From contig JAFUCA010000026.1 in assembly GCA_017459895.1 (NCBI GenBank), forward strand, positions 1-64,000: 64,000 nucleotides of DNA, written 5' to 3'. The DNA is from Bacillota bacterium. GTDB lineage: Bacteria; Bacillota; Clostridia; Peptostreptococcales; Anaerovoracaceae. Shown one piece after another: positions 52,005 to 61,685 of the stretch. The translations under genes were made by a program, and so were the position numbers. The notes under the pieces are model-generated. The model saw only the letters and a list, made by a program, of their open reading frames with translations, did no database searches and had not been told where the DNA came from. Within the stretch, counting starts at the first letter, position 1, and each line of letters starts with the position of its first letter.

Positions 52005-53843
52005 CTATTTCTCCAGATCCATGGTGACCTGATCCTGGGTGCCGTACAGCTGGTCCAGCTCGCCGAAATAACGATCGTGGACCTTCCGGAACTCCTCCAT
52101 GTAGGCCGGGTCGTTGGCGTGGTGGAGGTTGTGCAGGTATTCATGCTCGTTTCCGCTGATCTCCGGGAAGGAGCGGCCCAGCAGGTAGACCGCCAGATCG
52201 GAGCACTGGTCGGAGACCCGCTCCAGATTCAGCAGGATGTTCTGGAACTGGATGCCGCTGAAGACCTCGCACTGGCCCTGCATCATCCGCTCCACGTGAC
52301 GTCCCTTGAGGTCCTCGACCATCTCATCGATGACCTCCTCAAAGGGCTCGACCCGGCGGGCCATGGCGATATCATTGTTGGCATAGGCTTCGGAGGATAA
52401 GACGAGAACGTCCCGGACCGCGCCCATGGCGATGCGGATCTCCTCCTGAGCCTCGGAGGAGAACTCCTTGCCTGCCTCCCGCTGCTCCTTCAGAGTATCG
52501 ATGATGTTGACCGCCAGATCTCCGATTCTCTCGAAGCAGACCAGCGCTTTCAGCTGGAAGCTCTGATTTCTCCGGTCGGATTCCAGGGTGATGTTCGGGG
52601 AAATGGCCACCAGATACTGGTTGGAGGCATCCGCCATCCGGTCCAGCAGATCCTCCCGGCGGCGGATCCGATCCTCTCTGGCTTCCTCAAATTCAAACAG
52701 CTGCTGGGCAGCCGCGTCGTAATTGTGAGTCGCGACCTCGGACATGGTGATCAGCACCTGTTCCGCTTCATCCAGCGCCAGGCGCGGGTTAGCGATCAGA
52801 CGCTCATCCAGACGGCGCAGGGACGCCTCGATCTCGCTGTCTTCCAGGGCCTCGGGACTGTCCGGAACGATCCGCTCCGCGATCCGGGCAAAGACATTGG
52901 CGAAGGGAAGCAGGCAGATGGCCGGCACCAGTCGAAACAGACCGTGGATGTTCGCCACACCGCCGGACTTCAGTCCCATGTACCATATCTCATCGCCGAG
53001 GACGCCGGTCTGCCGCAGCACGAACAGCGCCGCAATGATCAGGATCGCCGCGCATACATTGTAGATGATATGGATCAGACAGGTCCGGATCTGCTCAGGC
53101 TTGGCGCCGATCCGGCAGACCAGATAGGTCGTCAGGCAGTCACCGATGTTGACGCCGATGATCATCGCGAACACACCGCAGAAATGCACTCCCACGGAGC
53201 TTGCGATGGTCTGCAGGATGCCGACGACCGCAGAGGAACTCTGGATGATTCCCGTCACCGCCACGCTGGACAGGAATCCCAGCACGTAATTACCTTCGAA
53301 GGAAACCAGGATATGGGACAGCTCGTCGCCGAAGGAGGAAACCACCGAGCTCATGTTCATCAGTCCCACGAAGAGGATGCCGAATCCCATGCAGATCGTT
53401 CCCGCCGAGGAGGCGCCCTTCCCCTTCACGAACATGATCAGAACGATGCCGATGGTCAGGGCCAGCGGCGCCAGATTGTCCGATTTAAAGAAATACAAAA
53501 CGCTTCCGGCTCCGGCGTCCACGTCCATCAGACGAATGATCTGGGCCGTGATCGCCGTACCGACATTCGCCCCCAGGACGATGCCCACCGACTGACGGAA
53601 GGTCAGGAATCCTGCGCCCACCAGGCCGACGGTCAGCACGATGGTTGCCGTCGAGCTCTGGATCATGCAGGCAACCACCATGCCGAGCAGGAAGCCCATG
53701 ATGGGTTTGCCCGTCACCTTCGCCAGTGCCGCCTTCATCGCGCCGCCGGAGCTGGACTTCAGTCCGTCCCCCATGATCCGCATGCCATAGAGAAACAGAG
53801 CCAGCCCGCCCAGCAGCGCCACCACTGTATAAAATATTTCCAT
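52005..53843 (-). CDS. Na+/phosphate cotransporter family protein with C-terminal PhoU domain
   Basis: 612 residues. N-terminal half has two inverted Na/Pi repeats, each with the QSSS motif: MIQSSTATIVLTVGLVGAGF (about 61-80) and GIIQSSSAVVGILQTIA (about 195-210). About 340-600 is helical and PhoU-like. Imports phosphate with sodium, or in some bacteria moves other anions. NptA/YjbB relatives have this layout. Follows the telA-xpaC pair at a short distance (35 bases) on the same strand. Confidence 0.93.
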   Translation of the reverse strand: MEIFYTVVALLGGLALFLYGMRIMGDGLKSSSGGAMKAALAKVTGKPIMGFLLGMVVACMIQSSTATIVLTVGLVGAGFLTFRQSVGIVLGANVGTAITAQIIRLMDVDAGAGSVLYFFKSDNLAPLALTIGIVLIMFVKGKGASSAGTICMGFGILFVGLMNMSSVVSSFGDELSHILVSFEGNYVLGFLSSVAVTGIIQSSSAVVGILQTIASSVGVHFCGVFAMIIGVNIGDCLTTYLVCRIGAKPEQIRTCLIHIIYNVCAAILIIAALFVLRQTGVLGDEIWYMGLKSGGVANIHGLFRLVPAICLLPFANVFARIAERIVPDSPEALEDSEIEASLRRLDERLIANPRLALDEAEQVLITMSEVATHNYDAAAQQLFEFEEAREDRIRRREDLLDRMADASNQYLVAISPNITLESDRRNQSFQLKALVCFERIGDLAVNIIDTLKEQREAGKEFSSEAQEEIRIAMGAVRDVLVLSSEAYANNDIAMARRVEPFEEVIDEMVEDLKGRHVERMMQGQCEVFSGIQFQNILLNLERVSDQCSDLAVYLLGRSFPEISGNEHEYLHNLHHANDPAYMEEFRKVHDRYFGELDQLYGTQDQVTMDLEK

Positions 53844-53878
53844 GTCCCAATTACCTGATTGTCAACTTCATCAACTAG

Positions 53879-55117
53879 CTATTCTGTGTACAGTCCGAAG
53901 GGGTCATCGCTCATCACGCTGACCTGAGCATCCGGCGCCGCCGTCTGTACCGGCGCGGCGGACTGCTGCTCCGCTGTTCTTCCCGCCGCGTACATGATCT
54001 TGGTCCGCAGCTCATCCTCCAGCTTGACCAGCTTCGCCTCCGCCTCGCGGCGCTTCGCCCGTCCGTCGTCCTGAATTTTGATCACTTCGTCAATGGTAGA
54101 GATCAGGTTGGCCTGTGTCTTTTCGAGGGTTTCCATGTCTACGATGCCTCTCTCGTATTCCTTGGCGGATGCCACCGTCGCCTGATGCAGCGCTTCGGCG
54201 TTCTGAATCAGCATCTGATTGGTTGCGTCGGTGACCAGCTGCTGCGCCTTCGCCGCCTCCTGAGAGTGGGCCAGCCCCAGAGCGATCAGCATCTGGCTTT
54301 TCCACAGCGGCAGGGAATTGACCAGAGTCGACTGGATCTTCTCCGACATGAGGGAGTCGTTGTTCTGGACCATGCGGATCTGGGGCGCCATCTGCAGGGC
54401 GACCGTTCTGGTCAGCTCCAGATCGTAGATCTTCTTCTCGAACCGTTCGCATTTGTCGCTGAGATCCTGCAAAGCCTGGATATCCTCGGGCAGCTTGCTC
54501 TCCTCTGCCTTCCTCTGCAGCTCTACCAGCTCTCCCGCGCGCACGTCAGCCAGCTTCTTCTTGCCGGCTTCGATGTACATGGACAGCTCCTTGAAGTACA
54601 GATGATTCTTCTCGTACAGTTTATCCAGCAGCGCGATATCCTTCATCAGAATGACCTGATGATCCTGCAGCGCGTCCGCGATCTTATCCACATTCTTCTC
54701 CGCGGCTGCGTACTGAGCCTTCTTGTGCTCCAGCTTCTTCTCCGCGCTCTGGAACATCCCGAACAGGCCCTTCTTCTCTTCGCCGCTGGTCTTGATCTCC
54801 GTCACCAGATCCGACAGCAGGTTTCCGACGGATCCCAGATCCTGGGTCTTCACGCTGTTCAGCGCGGACTCGGAGAACTCCGCCAGCTTTTGCTGGGCGC
54901 CTACGCCGTACTGAAGGACCATGGTCGTATCGCTCACATCGATGGTCTCAGCGAACTGGTCGATCTTCGCCTGCTCCTCCGGGGTGAACTTCGCCTCGGT
55001 CTCGGCCACCGCGGCCTGCACCGCAGCCGGAGCGGGCACCGCCTGATCCGCCACCTGCGCTACGGCCTGCGCCTGCGTAACTTCTTCCATTACTTCATTG
55101 TTGTTCATTTCATCCAT
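53879..55117 (-). CDS. telA: toxic anion resistance protein TelA
   Basis: 412 residues from the ATG at 55117, preceded by AGGAGG. Mostly helical, with FAETIDVSDTTMVLQYGVGAQQKLAEFSESAL (starting about 55) and the ALGLAHSQEAAKAQQLVTDATNQMLIQNAEAL stretch (starting about 285), both typical of TelA/YceH. Linked to tellurite and cell-envelope stress resistance, molecular role unclear. Forms a pair with the XpaC-like gene upstream, as in many Bacillota. Confidence 0.93.
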   Translation of the reverse strand: MDEMNNNEVMEEVTQAQAVAQVADQAVPAPAAVQAAVAETEAKFTPEEQAKIDQFAETIDVSDTTMVLQYGVGAQQKLAEFSESALNSVKTQDLGSVGNLLSDLVTEIKTSGEEKKGLFGMFQSAEKKLEHKKAQYAAAEKNVDKIADALQDHQVILMKDIALLDKLYEKNHLYFKELSMYIEAGKKKLADVRAGELVELQRKAEESKLPEDIQALQDLSDKCERFEKKIYDLELTRTVALQMAPQIRMVQNNDSLMSEKIQSTLVNSLPLWKSQMLIALGLAHSQEAAKAQQLVTDATNQMLIQNAEALHQATVASAKEYERGIVDMETLEKTQANLISTIDEVIKIQDDGRAKRREAEAKLVKLEDELRTKIMYAAGRTAEQQSAAPVQTAAPDAQVSVMSDDPFGLYTE

Positions 55118-55156
55118 TGCGTTCCTCCTGCCGGATCTGCCGGCCTCTGACAGCAA

Positions 55157-56038
55157 CTATTTCTCAAAATCCGAGCCGAGCAGCCCGTCTTGTTTTAACA
55201 TCATCTTAAGCACGCTGATATCCGTAGAGGCATCCACGATTCCGTCCTCATAGAGCCGGTTCAGCAGATTGCCGCAGGCTTCGGTGACCAGCGTGATCCC
55301 GCTGATGACCTCCTCCTTCAGATCGTCCATATCCTCACCGGTGATGTTCTTCTTCGCATAGGACAGATAGGACTCGGTGGAGTTGATGATCATCGGAAGG
55401 TACCGGTCCGTCAGGCGCTTGATCTCGGTCTCAGAGCCCGGCACCTCGGATACCCGGCGAAAAATATTCTGCACGATGGGAATCAGCTGCTCCAGCCCCT
55501 GCCGGATCTCCTCATCCCGGGTCTGGGATCGAAGCTCGTCCAGCCTTTGGACGTATTCGTTTCGCTTGGTCTTCAGCAGATCCCCGGTCCCTACGCGGAA
55601 TGCCTCGGAGATGTTGGATTTTTTCTTGCCGCCGAACAGATGCTTCTTCTTCGGCTGGGTCAGCATCGCCTGATCGGGGATCCAGTCCGCCTTATAGGTC
55701 ACCGTCTCCGGCAGGACCTTCAGCGCGCTGAAGCCGGTCTGCCCGGTGAAGAAGGCCAGCTGCCCGGTCTTGCCGGATTTGATTCCGTCGGCGCCGGTGC
55801 GGGCGGTCACCTGATCCACCTTGATCTGGTCCTTGTAGATCTCGATCTTCATCTGCAGCTGACGCAGATCCAGATTGGTGGTATTGGTGATCTCAAGAAA
55901 ATAGTCCTTGCTGGGGGCAACGGTGCCCCGGTTTCCCAGCCGGTACCTGCCGTTCTCAAAGACATCTCTGAGCCAGGCGATGACCGTCTGCCGGATATCC
56001 TCCTCCATGGCCGTCTGCGCGGCTATCTGTTCACTCAT
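55157..56038 (-). CDS. XpaC-like protein (5-bromo-4-chloroindolyl phosphate hydrolysis family)
   Basis: 293 residues from the ATG at 56038. N-terminal part has a beta-rich segment (about 40-110) and the C-terminal half is helical, ending with STDISVLKMMLKQDGLLGSDFEK, the XpaC-type end. No transmembrane helix was seen here, although many XpaC proteins have one. The family is a standard partner of TelA. Despite the family name, it is not established as a phosphatase. Confidence 0.85.
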   Translation of the reverse strand: MSEQIAAQTAMEEDIRQTVIAWLRDVFENGRYRLGNRGTVAPSKDYFLEITNTTNLDLRQLQMKIEIYKDQIKVDQVTARTGADGIKSGKTGQLAFFTGQTGFSALKVLPETVTYKADWIPDQAMLTQPKKKHLFGGKKKSNISEAFRVGTGDLLKTKRNEYVQRLDELRSQTRDEEIRQGLEQLIPIVQNIFRRVSEVPGSETEIKRLTDRYLPMIINSTESYLSYAKKNITGEDMDDLKEEVISGITLVTEACGNLLNRLYEDGIVDASTDISVLKMMLKQDGLLGSDFEK

Positions 56039-56158
56039 TGATTGCTCCTGTTCCTTCTGATGCGGATGCACCGAAGATGCATAGTAATAAACCGCTTCGA
56101 ATATTATACCAAAGATTCCTGTCTCATAACAGATGAATCGGCCGGTTTTTTGGCGTCA

Positions 56159-56785
56159 TCAGGGGCCGATCATGCCCTTGCCCATGTCTCCCAGACACTG
56201 GTTGATCTTCTCCCGGTACGTCTGCCCCGTATCCTCCGGCACTCCGATCAGAGGCTCGCCGATCTGACTGCCTTCGCTGTCAAAAAACAGCGCGGTGGGG
56301 TATTCCTCGATCCCTCCCAGAACGGCCTTCAGGTCACCGGTGGCTTTGTAGAGGGCGGTTCCCCCGAATCCTGCCTGCTGCAGGAGGTCCTCCGCCCGGT
56401 CTTTTTTGTCGCTGCCGTCCTCACAGTAAACGGCCAGCCGCACATTGTCCATCAGCTGCTCCTCGATGGCCGCCAGCTCCCACAGTTCGTTCACGCTGCC
56501 GGATTCCGCGGTGGACCAGACGCTGATGATGGTCAGGTCCTTTTCGGCGAGCTCCTCCTCGGTGAACCTGCCGCCGTCAAACTCCTTCGCGCTGAAATGC
56601 CGCAGGTTCTCTCCGTCGCTGACCGCCGCCTGTGTCGTCTCCTCGGGTGCTGCGGTTTCCTCCACAGCCGATTCGGGCTCCTGGGAGCCGCACCCGCCCA
56701 GCACCGGGATCGCTATAAGCAAAAACAGGGCCGCTAAAATACAAGCAGTCCTGTTCGTTCTCTGTTTGATTCCAAGGTTCTTCAT
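56159..56785 (-). CDS. thioredoxin-like lipoprotein
   Basis: 208 residues from the ATG at 56785, preceded by GGAGGG seven bases away. Signal with lipobox VLGGC (Cys about 31), an acidic Glu/Ala/Thr linker, then a TlpA/ResA-like fold: LTIISVWSTAESGSVNELWELAAIEEQL. In true thioredoxins WCxxC would follow ISVW; here the site reads STAESG, so both active-site Cys are missing and it cannot be a normal disulfide reductase. Fold and thioredoxin-like cis-Pro (EYPTALFFDSEG) remain. Confidence 0.78.
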   Translation of the reverse strand: MKNLGIKQRTNRTACILAALFLLIAIPVLGGCGSQEPESAVEETAAPEETTQAAVSDGENLRHFSAKEFDGGRFTEEELAEKDLTIISVWSTAESGSVNELWELAAIEEQLMDNVRLAVYCEDGSDKKDRAEDLLQQAGFGGTALYKATGDLKAVLGGIEEYPTALFFDSEGSQIGEPLIGVPEDTGQTYREKINQCLGDMGKGMIGP

Positions 56786-56841
56786 CGTTTTTCCCTCCAT
56801 CGTAAGTATACACGATTTCGAACCCCGTTGGTAGTCCCACT

Positions 56842-59118
56842 TCACATGATCCCGGTCGCCTGCAGGATATCCTTCACGTCGCTGACGGCGGTCACTTCGA
56901 TCTTATCCAGCACCTCCTGGGCCACATCCTTCAGATCGTGCATGTTGGGCTGGGGGATGAACACCTTCGTCACCCCCGCCCGCTGGGCCGCCATCAGTTT
57001 CTCCGGCAGACCGCCGATGGGGGTCACCGCGCCCCGCAGCGACACTTCTCCCGTCATGGCGATGTGGGGATCCACGACCCTGCCGGTCAGAAGAGATGCC
57101 AGCGCTGTGGTCAGGGTCACGCCGGCGGAGGGACCGTCCTTCGGCACTGCGCCGGCCGGAACGTGAATGTGAAGGTCGTTTTCCTTCAGCTTCTGCGCTT
57201 CCTCCGGGAACAGCTGCTTCACCAGGCTGATGGCGATCTTCGCCGACTCCTGCATCACATCCCCCAGCTGACCGGTGATAGTCAGATTGCCCTCTCCCTT
57301 GGTCAGCATGGTCTCGATGTAGAGGATCTCTCCCCCCACCGGTGTCCAGGCAAGGCCTGTGACGACTCCTGTATGGGGCTTCGGCAGGATGGTATCGTGG
57401 ATGATCGGCCGCTCCTCCATCTCGTCCCGTACGGTATCGGGGGTGACCGTCATCTTCTCCTCCGGCTGCTCGGATACGCGCACCGCCAGGATCCGGCACA
57501 GGGTATCGATCCGCTTTCGCAGCCCCCGCACACCTGCCTCCATGGTGTACTCCTCGATCAGCGTGTTCAGCGCATCGTCGGTGATCTCCAGCTGTTCGGA
57601 TGTGATCCCCATCTTCTCCATGGACTTCGGCGCCAGGTGTCTCCTGGCGATCTGCAGCTTCTCCAGCGGGGTGTATCCGGTGAACTGGATCACCTCCATC
57701 CGGTTCAGCAGCGGCTCCGGAATGGTGTCCGCCGTATTGGCGGTACAGATGAACAGCACATCCGACAGATCGTAGGGTACGTTCATATAGTGATCGGTGA
57801 AGGTGTTGTTCTGTTCCGGATCCAGCACCTCGAGCAAAGCGCTGGCCGGGCTTCCGTGGAAGGATTCGGACATCTTATCCACCTCGTCCAGCACCATGAC
57901 CGGATTGGAGACACCGCTCTTGCTGATGCCGTCCATGATCCGTCCCGGCATGGCGCCGATGTAGGTCCTGCGGTGTCCCCGGATATCGGATTCGTCGTGC
58001 ACACCGCCCAGACTGACCCGGACATACTCCCTTCCCAGGGCCCGGGCGATGCTCCGGCCGATGCTGGTCTTGCCGGTACCGGGAGCACCGACGAAGAGCA
58101 GGATCGAGCCGGACTGCTGTTTCTTCAGATTCATGACCGCGATCTGCTGCACGATCCGGTCCTTGACCTTCTTCAGCCCGTAGTGATCCTCATCCAGAAT
58201 CTGCCGCGCCGCCTCCAGATCGATGTGGTGGGCGTCTTCCTTCTGCCATGAAAGGCCCGTGACGAAGTCCAGATAATCGTAGAGCAGTCCCGATTCGGCG
58301 CTCTCCTTTCGCTCCTGCTTCAGCCGGTTCAGCACCTTCTCCGCTTCCTTGCGGGCGGTCTCATTCATGCCGGACTCGGCGATCTTCTTCTCGAACTTCT
58401 GCACGTCGGATACGTTCTCCGGGTGCATCTCATCCAGTTCCTTCTGCAGATGCTCCATCTGCCGCTTGATGGCGGATTCACGGTACATCTGCTGCTGCTC
58501 CTGCTGCTGGGAGCTGACGGCTTCGTTGGTGATCCGGCCCACCTCGAGGAAATCGTAGAGGATCTCCTCGATCCGTTCCGCCCGCCGCAGCCGGCTGTCC
58601 TCCGCCAGGATGGCATACCGTTCTTCGTTGGTGATCTTCACCCACGGCGACATCATGCAGGCCGCCATACCCAGCGTCCGCAGCTGCCGGATATAGAATT
58701 CGGCGGAGGCGCCCCACTCGAAGCCGGATACGAAGTCCAGCATCTCCTTCTTCAGGCTCTTCAGCTTCTCGGCCTCCACGGCGCTGTCCAGATCGTCCAG
58801 CTCATTGCGGCGGCTGATGGTCAGCTGGAAGGTCCGGTCAGGATTGACGCCGACGCTCTCGATGTCGACCCGGTACTGGGTCTGAATGGCCGCGTAACCC
58901 TGGGCATTGATCTCTGTGATCGTGCCGGCCACACCGATGGGATAGAAACTGTCCTCATCCAGGCTGGCGAAGTCCTCGTTCTCCTTCGCTACAATCAGGA
59001 TGACCCTCTCGTGATTGGAGATCTCCCGTCCTCCCGCGCTTCGCTTCAGCTGATCCATCTGGAAGTACACCGTCGCGTCCGGTGTCAGAATCATGTTGTA
59101 AACTGGTACTACTAACAT
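56842..59118 (-). CDS. lon: ATP-dependent Lon protease
   Basis: 758 residues with a short N-terminal LON domain (about 1-190), coiled-coil, AAA+ module with Walker A VGAPGTGKTSIGR (about 345) and VMVLDEVDKM (about 410), and a proteolytic domain with Ser in KDGPSAGVTLTTALASLLTG (about 665) and Lys in GGLPEKLMAAQRAGVTKV (about 708). Degrades misfolded and regulatory proteins. Its N-terminal domain is a little reduced compared with E. coli Lon (784 residues). Confidence 0.96.
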   Translation of the reverse strand: MLVVPVYNMILTPDATVYFQMDQLKRSAGGREISNHERVILIVAKENEDFASLDEDSFYPIGVAGTITEINAQGYAAIQTQYRVDIESVGVNPDRTFQLTISRRNELDDLDSAVEAEKLKSLKKEMLDFVSGFEWGASAEFYIRQLRTLGMAACMMSPWVKITNEERYAILAEDSRLRRAERIEEILYDFLEVGRITNEAVSSQQQEQQQMYRESAIKRQMEHLQKELDEMHPENVSDVQKFEKKIAESGMNETARKEAEKVLNRLKQERKESAESGLLYDYLDFVTGLSWQKEDAHHIDLEAARQILDEDHYGLKKVKDRIVQQIAVMNLKKQQSGSILLFVGAPGTGKTSIGRSIARALGREYVRVSLGGVHDESDIRGHRRTYIGAMPGRIMDGISKSGVSNPVMVLDEVDKMSESFHGSPASALLEVLDPEQNNTFTDHYMNVPYDLSDVLFICTANTADTIPEPLLNRMEVIQFTGYTPLEKLQIARRHLAPKSMEKMGITSEQLEITDDALNTLIEEYTMEAGVRGLRKRIDTLCRILAVRVSEQPEEKMTVTPDTVRDEMEERPIIHDTILPKPHTGVVTGLAWTPVGGEILYIETMLTKGEGNLTITGQLGDVMQESAKIAISLVKQLFPEEAQKLKENDLHIHVPAGAVPKDGPSAGVTLTTALASLLTGRVVDPHIAMTGEVSLRGAVTPIGGLPEKLMAAQRAGVTKVFIPQPNMHDLKDVAQEVLDKIEVTAVSDVKDILQATGIM

Positions 59119-59143
59119 TCTATTTTAACCCCTTTCTCTTCTG

Positions 59144-59710
59144 TTATTGTCTGACGAGCAAAAGCTGGAGCATCTGTACCAGCTCCCCCAGCTGTTCATC
59201 GATGTCCCTGCCGGCGCAGCTGCGGTTCATGGCGATGAATTTCACCGGCGCCAGCAGCACCGCCGCAACATTCTCATCGCTGTACTGCCGCAGGATCCCC
59301 CGCCGCTGATACTCATGGATCAGATCGAAGATCCCGCAGAAGCAGTCCTCCTCGGCAAACCCCTGAGCCACGCCGGGGCATCGGGAGCACTGCTCCACGA
59401 AGCTGAACATCGCCTCGTGCTCCACCGTATAGGTGTAGTAGCCCTGTACGATGCTCCGGATCAGTTCCCGTCCGTCCATCTCCGGAGAGAGCTGCTGCTG
59501 CAGGTAAACATAGGTCTCCCGGGAGCACTCCCGGAACACCTCCGCCAGCATCGCTTCCTTGCTGTCATAATATACGTAGATCGTTGCCGGGGACACCCCC
59601 GCATCTCTGGCGATCTTGGCAACCGATGTGGAGGCCAGCCCGTCCCGCAGAATGAGCCGGACCATGGATTCCTTGATCCGCCGCTGTTTGTCGTAATCTC
59701 TCGTTCTCAT
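59144..59710 (-). CDS. TetR/AcrR family regulator
   Basis: 188 residues from the ATG at 59710; upstream in-frame codons run into the promoter. N-terminal HTH with TSVAKIARDAGVSPATIYVYYDSKEAMLAEVF (starting about 27) and a helical ligand domain with four Cys around SFVEQCSRCPGVAQGFAEEDCFCG, which might sense redox or metals. Divergent from the ABC exporter at 59849 and 25 bases upstream of lon on the same strand. Its own promoter holds TGAACGTTCA, a likely self-operator. Confidence 0.92.
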   Translation of the reverse strand: MRTRDYDKQRRIKESMVRLILRDGLASTSVAKIARDAGVSPATIYVYYDSKEAMLAEVFRECSRETYVYLQQQLSPEMDGRELIRSIVQGYYTYTVEHEAMFSFVEQCSRCPGVAQGFAEEDCFCGIFDLIHEYQRRGILRQYSDENVAAVLLAPVKFIAMNRSCAGRDIDEQLGELVQMLQLLLVRQ

Positions 59711-59741
59711 AACCGGCTCCTTCCCAGCCTTTGCATGATCT

Positions 59742-59770
59742 ATATTAAATGAACGTTCAGTTATTGTCAA
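59742..59770 (-). promoter_or_regulatory. tetR promoter with internal operator
   Basis: On the minus strand -35 TTGACA (59765-59770) and -10 TAATAT (59742-59747) are 17 bases apart. The perfect 10-bp palindrome TGAACGTTCA (59750-59759) sits between them, well placed for repression by the TetR protein. Confidence 0.8.
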
Positions 59771-59820
59771 GGACTTTTCTGGATAAACCAGGTCCACATT
59801 ATAAAATCGGTGTGGTGAAA

Positions 59821-59841
59821 ATTATACATCGGGTGTATAAT
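59821..59841 (+). promoter_or_regulatory. dyad overlapping the -10 box of the ABC exporter
   Basis: ATTATACA-5-TGTATAAT, a perfect 8-bp dyad whose right arm is a consensus -10 TATAAT (59836-59841). Transcription would start at about 59848, one base before the ATG at 59849, and no Shine-Dalgarno is visible. The site is unlike TGAACGTTCA, so a second regulator may act here. Confidence 0.65.
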
Positions 59842-59848
59842 CATAACT

Positions 59849-61669
59849 ATGCTGAAGATATTACTGAAATACTGGCACTTCGCACTGCTTGCCATACTGT
59901 TCATGATCTGCGAGGTCGCCGTCGATATGATCCAGCCGAAGCTGATGGCGACGATCGTCGACGACGGCATCCTCGGGCTGTCCGGAAACGGCACGCCGGA
60001 TCTGCAGCTGATCTCCTCCACCGGTCTGATCATGCTGCTGGTCGTGCTGGCCGGGGGCCTGTCGGGGATCCTCAGCGGCACCATGGCCAATTTCTGCAGC
60101 CAGCGATTCGGCAACGACATCCGCAAACGATGCTTTGAACGGATCATGCATCTGTCCTTCGAGCAGACCGACGCCTTCACCACGGGCTCGCTGATCACCC
60201 GGATCACCAACGATGTGACCCAGCTGGAGCGTCTGGTCCAGCAGTCGGTGCGCGGATTCGTACGCTGCATCATGTTCATGGTGGTCGGCACCATTACTCT
60301 GCTCTCTCTGAACCAGCATTTTCTGGTGATCCTGGCCATCGCCTTCCCGCTGGTCCTGATCGATATCATTTTCATTCTGTGGCGGACCAATCCGCTGTTC
60401 ATGCGCCTGCAGAAGCGGATCGACAGCATGAACACGGTTATTCGAGAGAACATTAACGGCGCCCGCCTGGTCAAGGCCTTCATTCAGGAGGAGCGGGAGG
60501 AAGCCCGTTTCGGGAAAGCCAACCAGGCGCTGGTGAAGACCCAGCTGCGCATCCTGATCCTGATGAGCTACCTGCGGCCGGTCATGAACATCATTCTGAA
60601 CCTGGCCACCGTCGCTCTGATCTGGATCGGCGCCATTCACGTCCAGAGGGGCGGGATGCAGCCCGGCGAGGTCATGGCGGCCGTCACCTATATTTCCCAG
60701 ATCCTGAACGGGATGATGATGCTGGCCATGATCTTTCAGACGCTTTCCCGGGGCACCGCCTCCTACCGGCGCCTTAAGGAGGTCTTCGATACGGAGCCGG
60801 TGATCCGGGACGGAGCCGGCGCGGAGGCCGGACTGATCGGCGATCATTACAACGGAGAAGGCGGCGCTGTTGAATTTCGGGGCGTGACCTTCACCTATCC
60901 GAAGCGGACGGACGACCGGGCGGAGCTGACCCGGTCCCTGTCGCCGGATCCCTCCGGCAGCGCTCCGGAGGAGGAGCTGGGGGAAGACGGCAATGTCCTT
61001 CGGGGGATCGATCTGCGGATCGAATCCGGTGAGACGCTGGCCATCGTCGGCGCCACCGGCAGCGGCAAGACCAGCCTGGTCAATCTGATCCCCCGCTTCT
61101 ATGACGCCACCGAGGGAAACGTTCTGGTGGGCGATAAGGATGTGCGGGACTATCTTTTGACCGAGCTTCGGGAGAAGGTCGCCTTCGTACCCCAGAAAAA
61201 CGAACTGTTCAGCACGAACATCCGGGATAACATCCGCATCGGCCGACCCGATGCCACAGAAGAAGAGATCCGGTTCGCCGCCCGCTGCGCTCAGGCGGAT
61301 GACTTCATCCTGCAGCAGCCGGAGGGCTACGATACCGCCGTTGCTGAAGGAGGCATGAGCCTGTCCGGCGGCCAGCGGCAGAGGATCGCCATCGCCCGGG
61401 CGCTGCTGAAGTCCTCCGACATACTGATCCTGGACGACTCCACCAGCGCACTTGATCTGAAAACCGAAGCCGCCTTCTACGACGCGCTGCATGAGCATTT
61501 TGACTCCCTGACCTGCATCGTCATCGCCCAGCGGATCACCACCGCGCGGAGGGCGGACCGCATCGCGGTCCTGGACCACGGCAGGCTGGTGGGATGCGGT
61601 ACGCACGAGGAACTGCTGGACGGATGTCCGGTCTATCAGGACATCTGCTCCTCCCAGATGGGTGCTTAG
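59849..61669 (+). CDS. ABC exporter half with degenerate ATP site
   Basis: 606 residues: six transmembrane helices (about 1-320) and a nucleotide-binding domain. Walker A GATGSGKTSLV (about 400) and signature SLSGGQRQRIAIARALL (about 505) are intact. Walker B reads ILILDDSTSALD, with Asp where the catalytic Glu should be, and the H-loop reads CIVIAQRITTA, with Gln for His. This is the pattern of the non-catalytic half of heterodimeric exporters such as TM287/288 and LmrCD. A Ser/Pro/Glu-rich insert lies before the nucleotide domain (about 355-385). Partner: the gene at 62617. Confidence 0.93.
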   Translation: MLKILLKYWHFALLAILFMICEVAVDMIQPKLMATIVDDGILGLSGNGTPDLQLISSTGLIMLLVVLAGGLSGILSGTMANFCSQRFGNDIRKRCFERIMHLSFEQTDAFTTGSLITRITNDVTQLERLVQQSVRGFVRCIMFMVVGTITLLSLNQHFLVILAIAFPLVLIDIIFILWRTNPLFMRLQKRIDSMNTVIRENINGARLVKAFIQEEREEARFGKANQALVKTQLRILILMSYLRPVMNIILNLATVALIWIGAIHVQRGGMQPGEVMAAVTYISQILNGMMMLAMIFQTLSRGTASYRRLKEVFDTEPVIRDGAGAEAGLIGDHYNGEGGAVEFRGVTFTYPKRTDDRAELTRSLSPDPSGSAPEEELGEDGNVLRGIDLRIESGETLAIVGATGSGKTSLVNLIPRFYDATEGNVLVGDKDVRDYLLTELREKVAFVPQKNELFSTNIRDNIRIGRPDATEEEIRFAARCAQADDFILQQPEGYDTAVAEGGMSLSGGQRQRIAIARALLKSSDILILDDSTSALDLKTEAAFYDALHEHFDSLTCIVIAQRITTARRADRIAVLDHGRLVGCGTHEELLDGCPVYQDICSSQMGA

Positions 61670-61685
61670 GCAGACTGAACAGACT

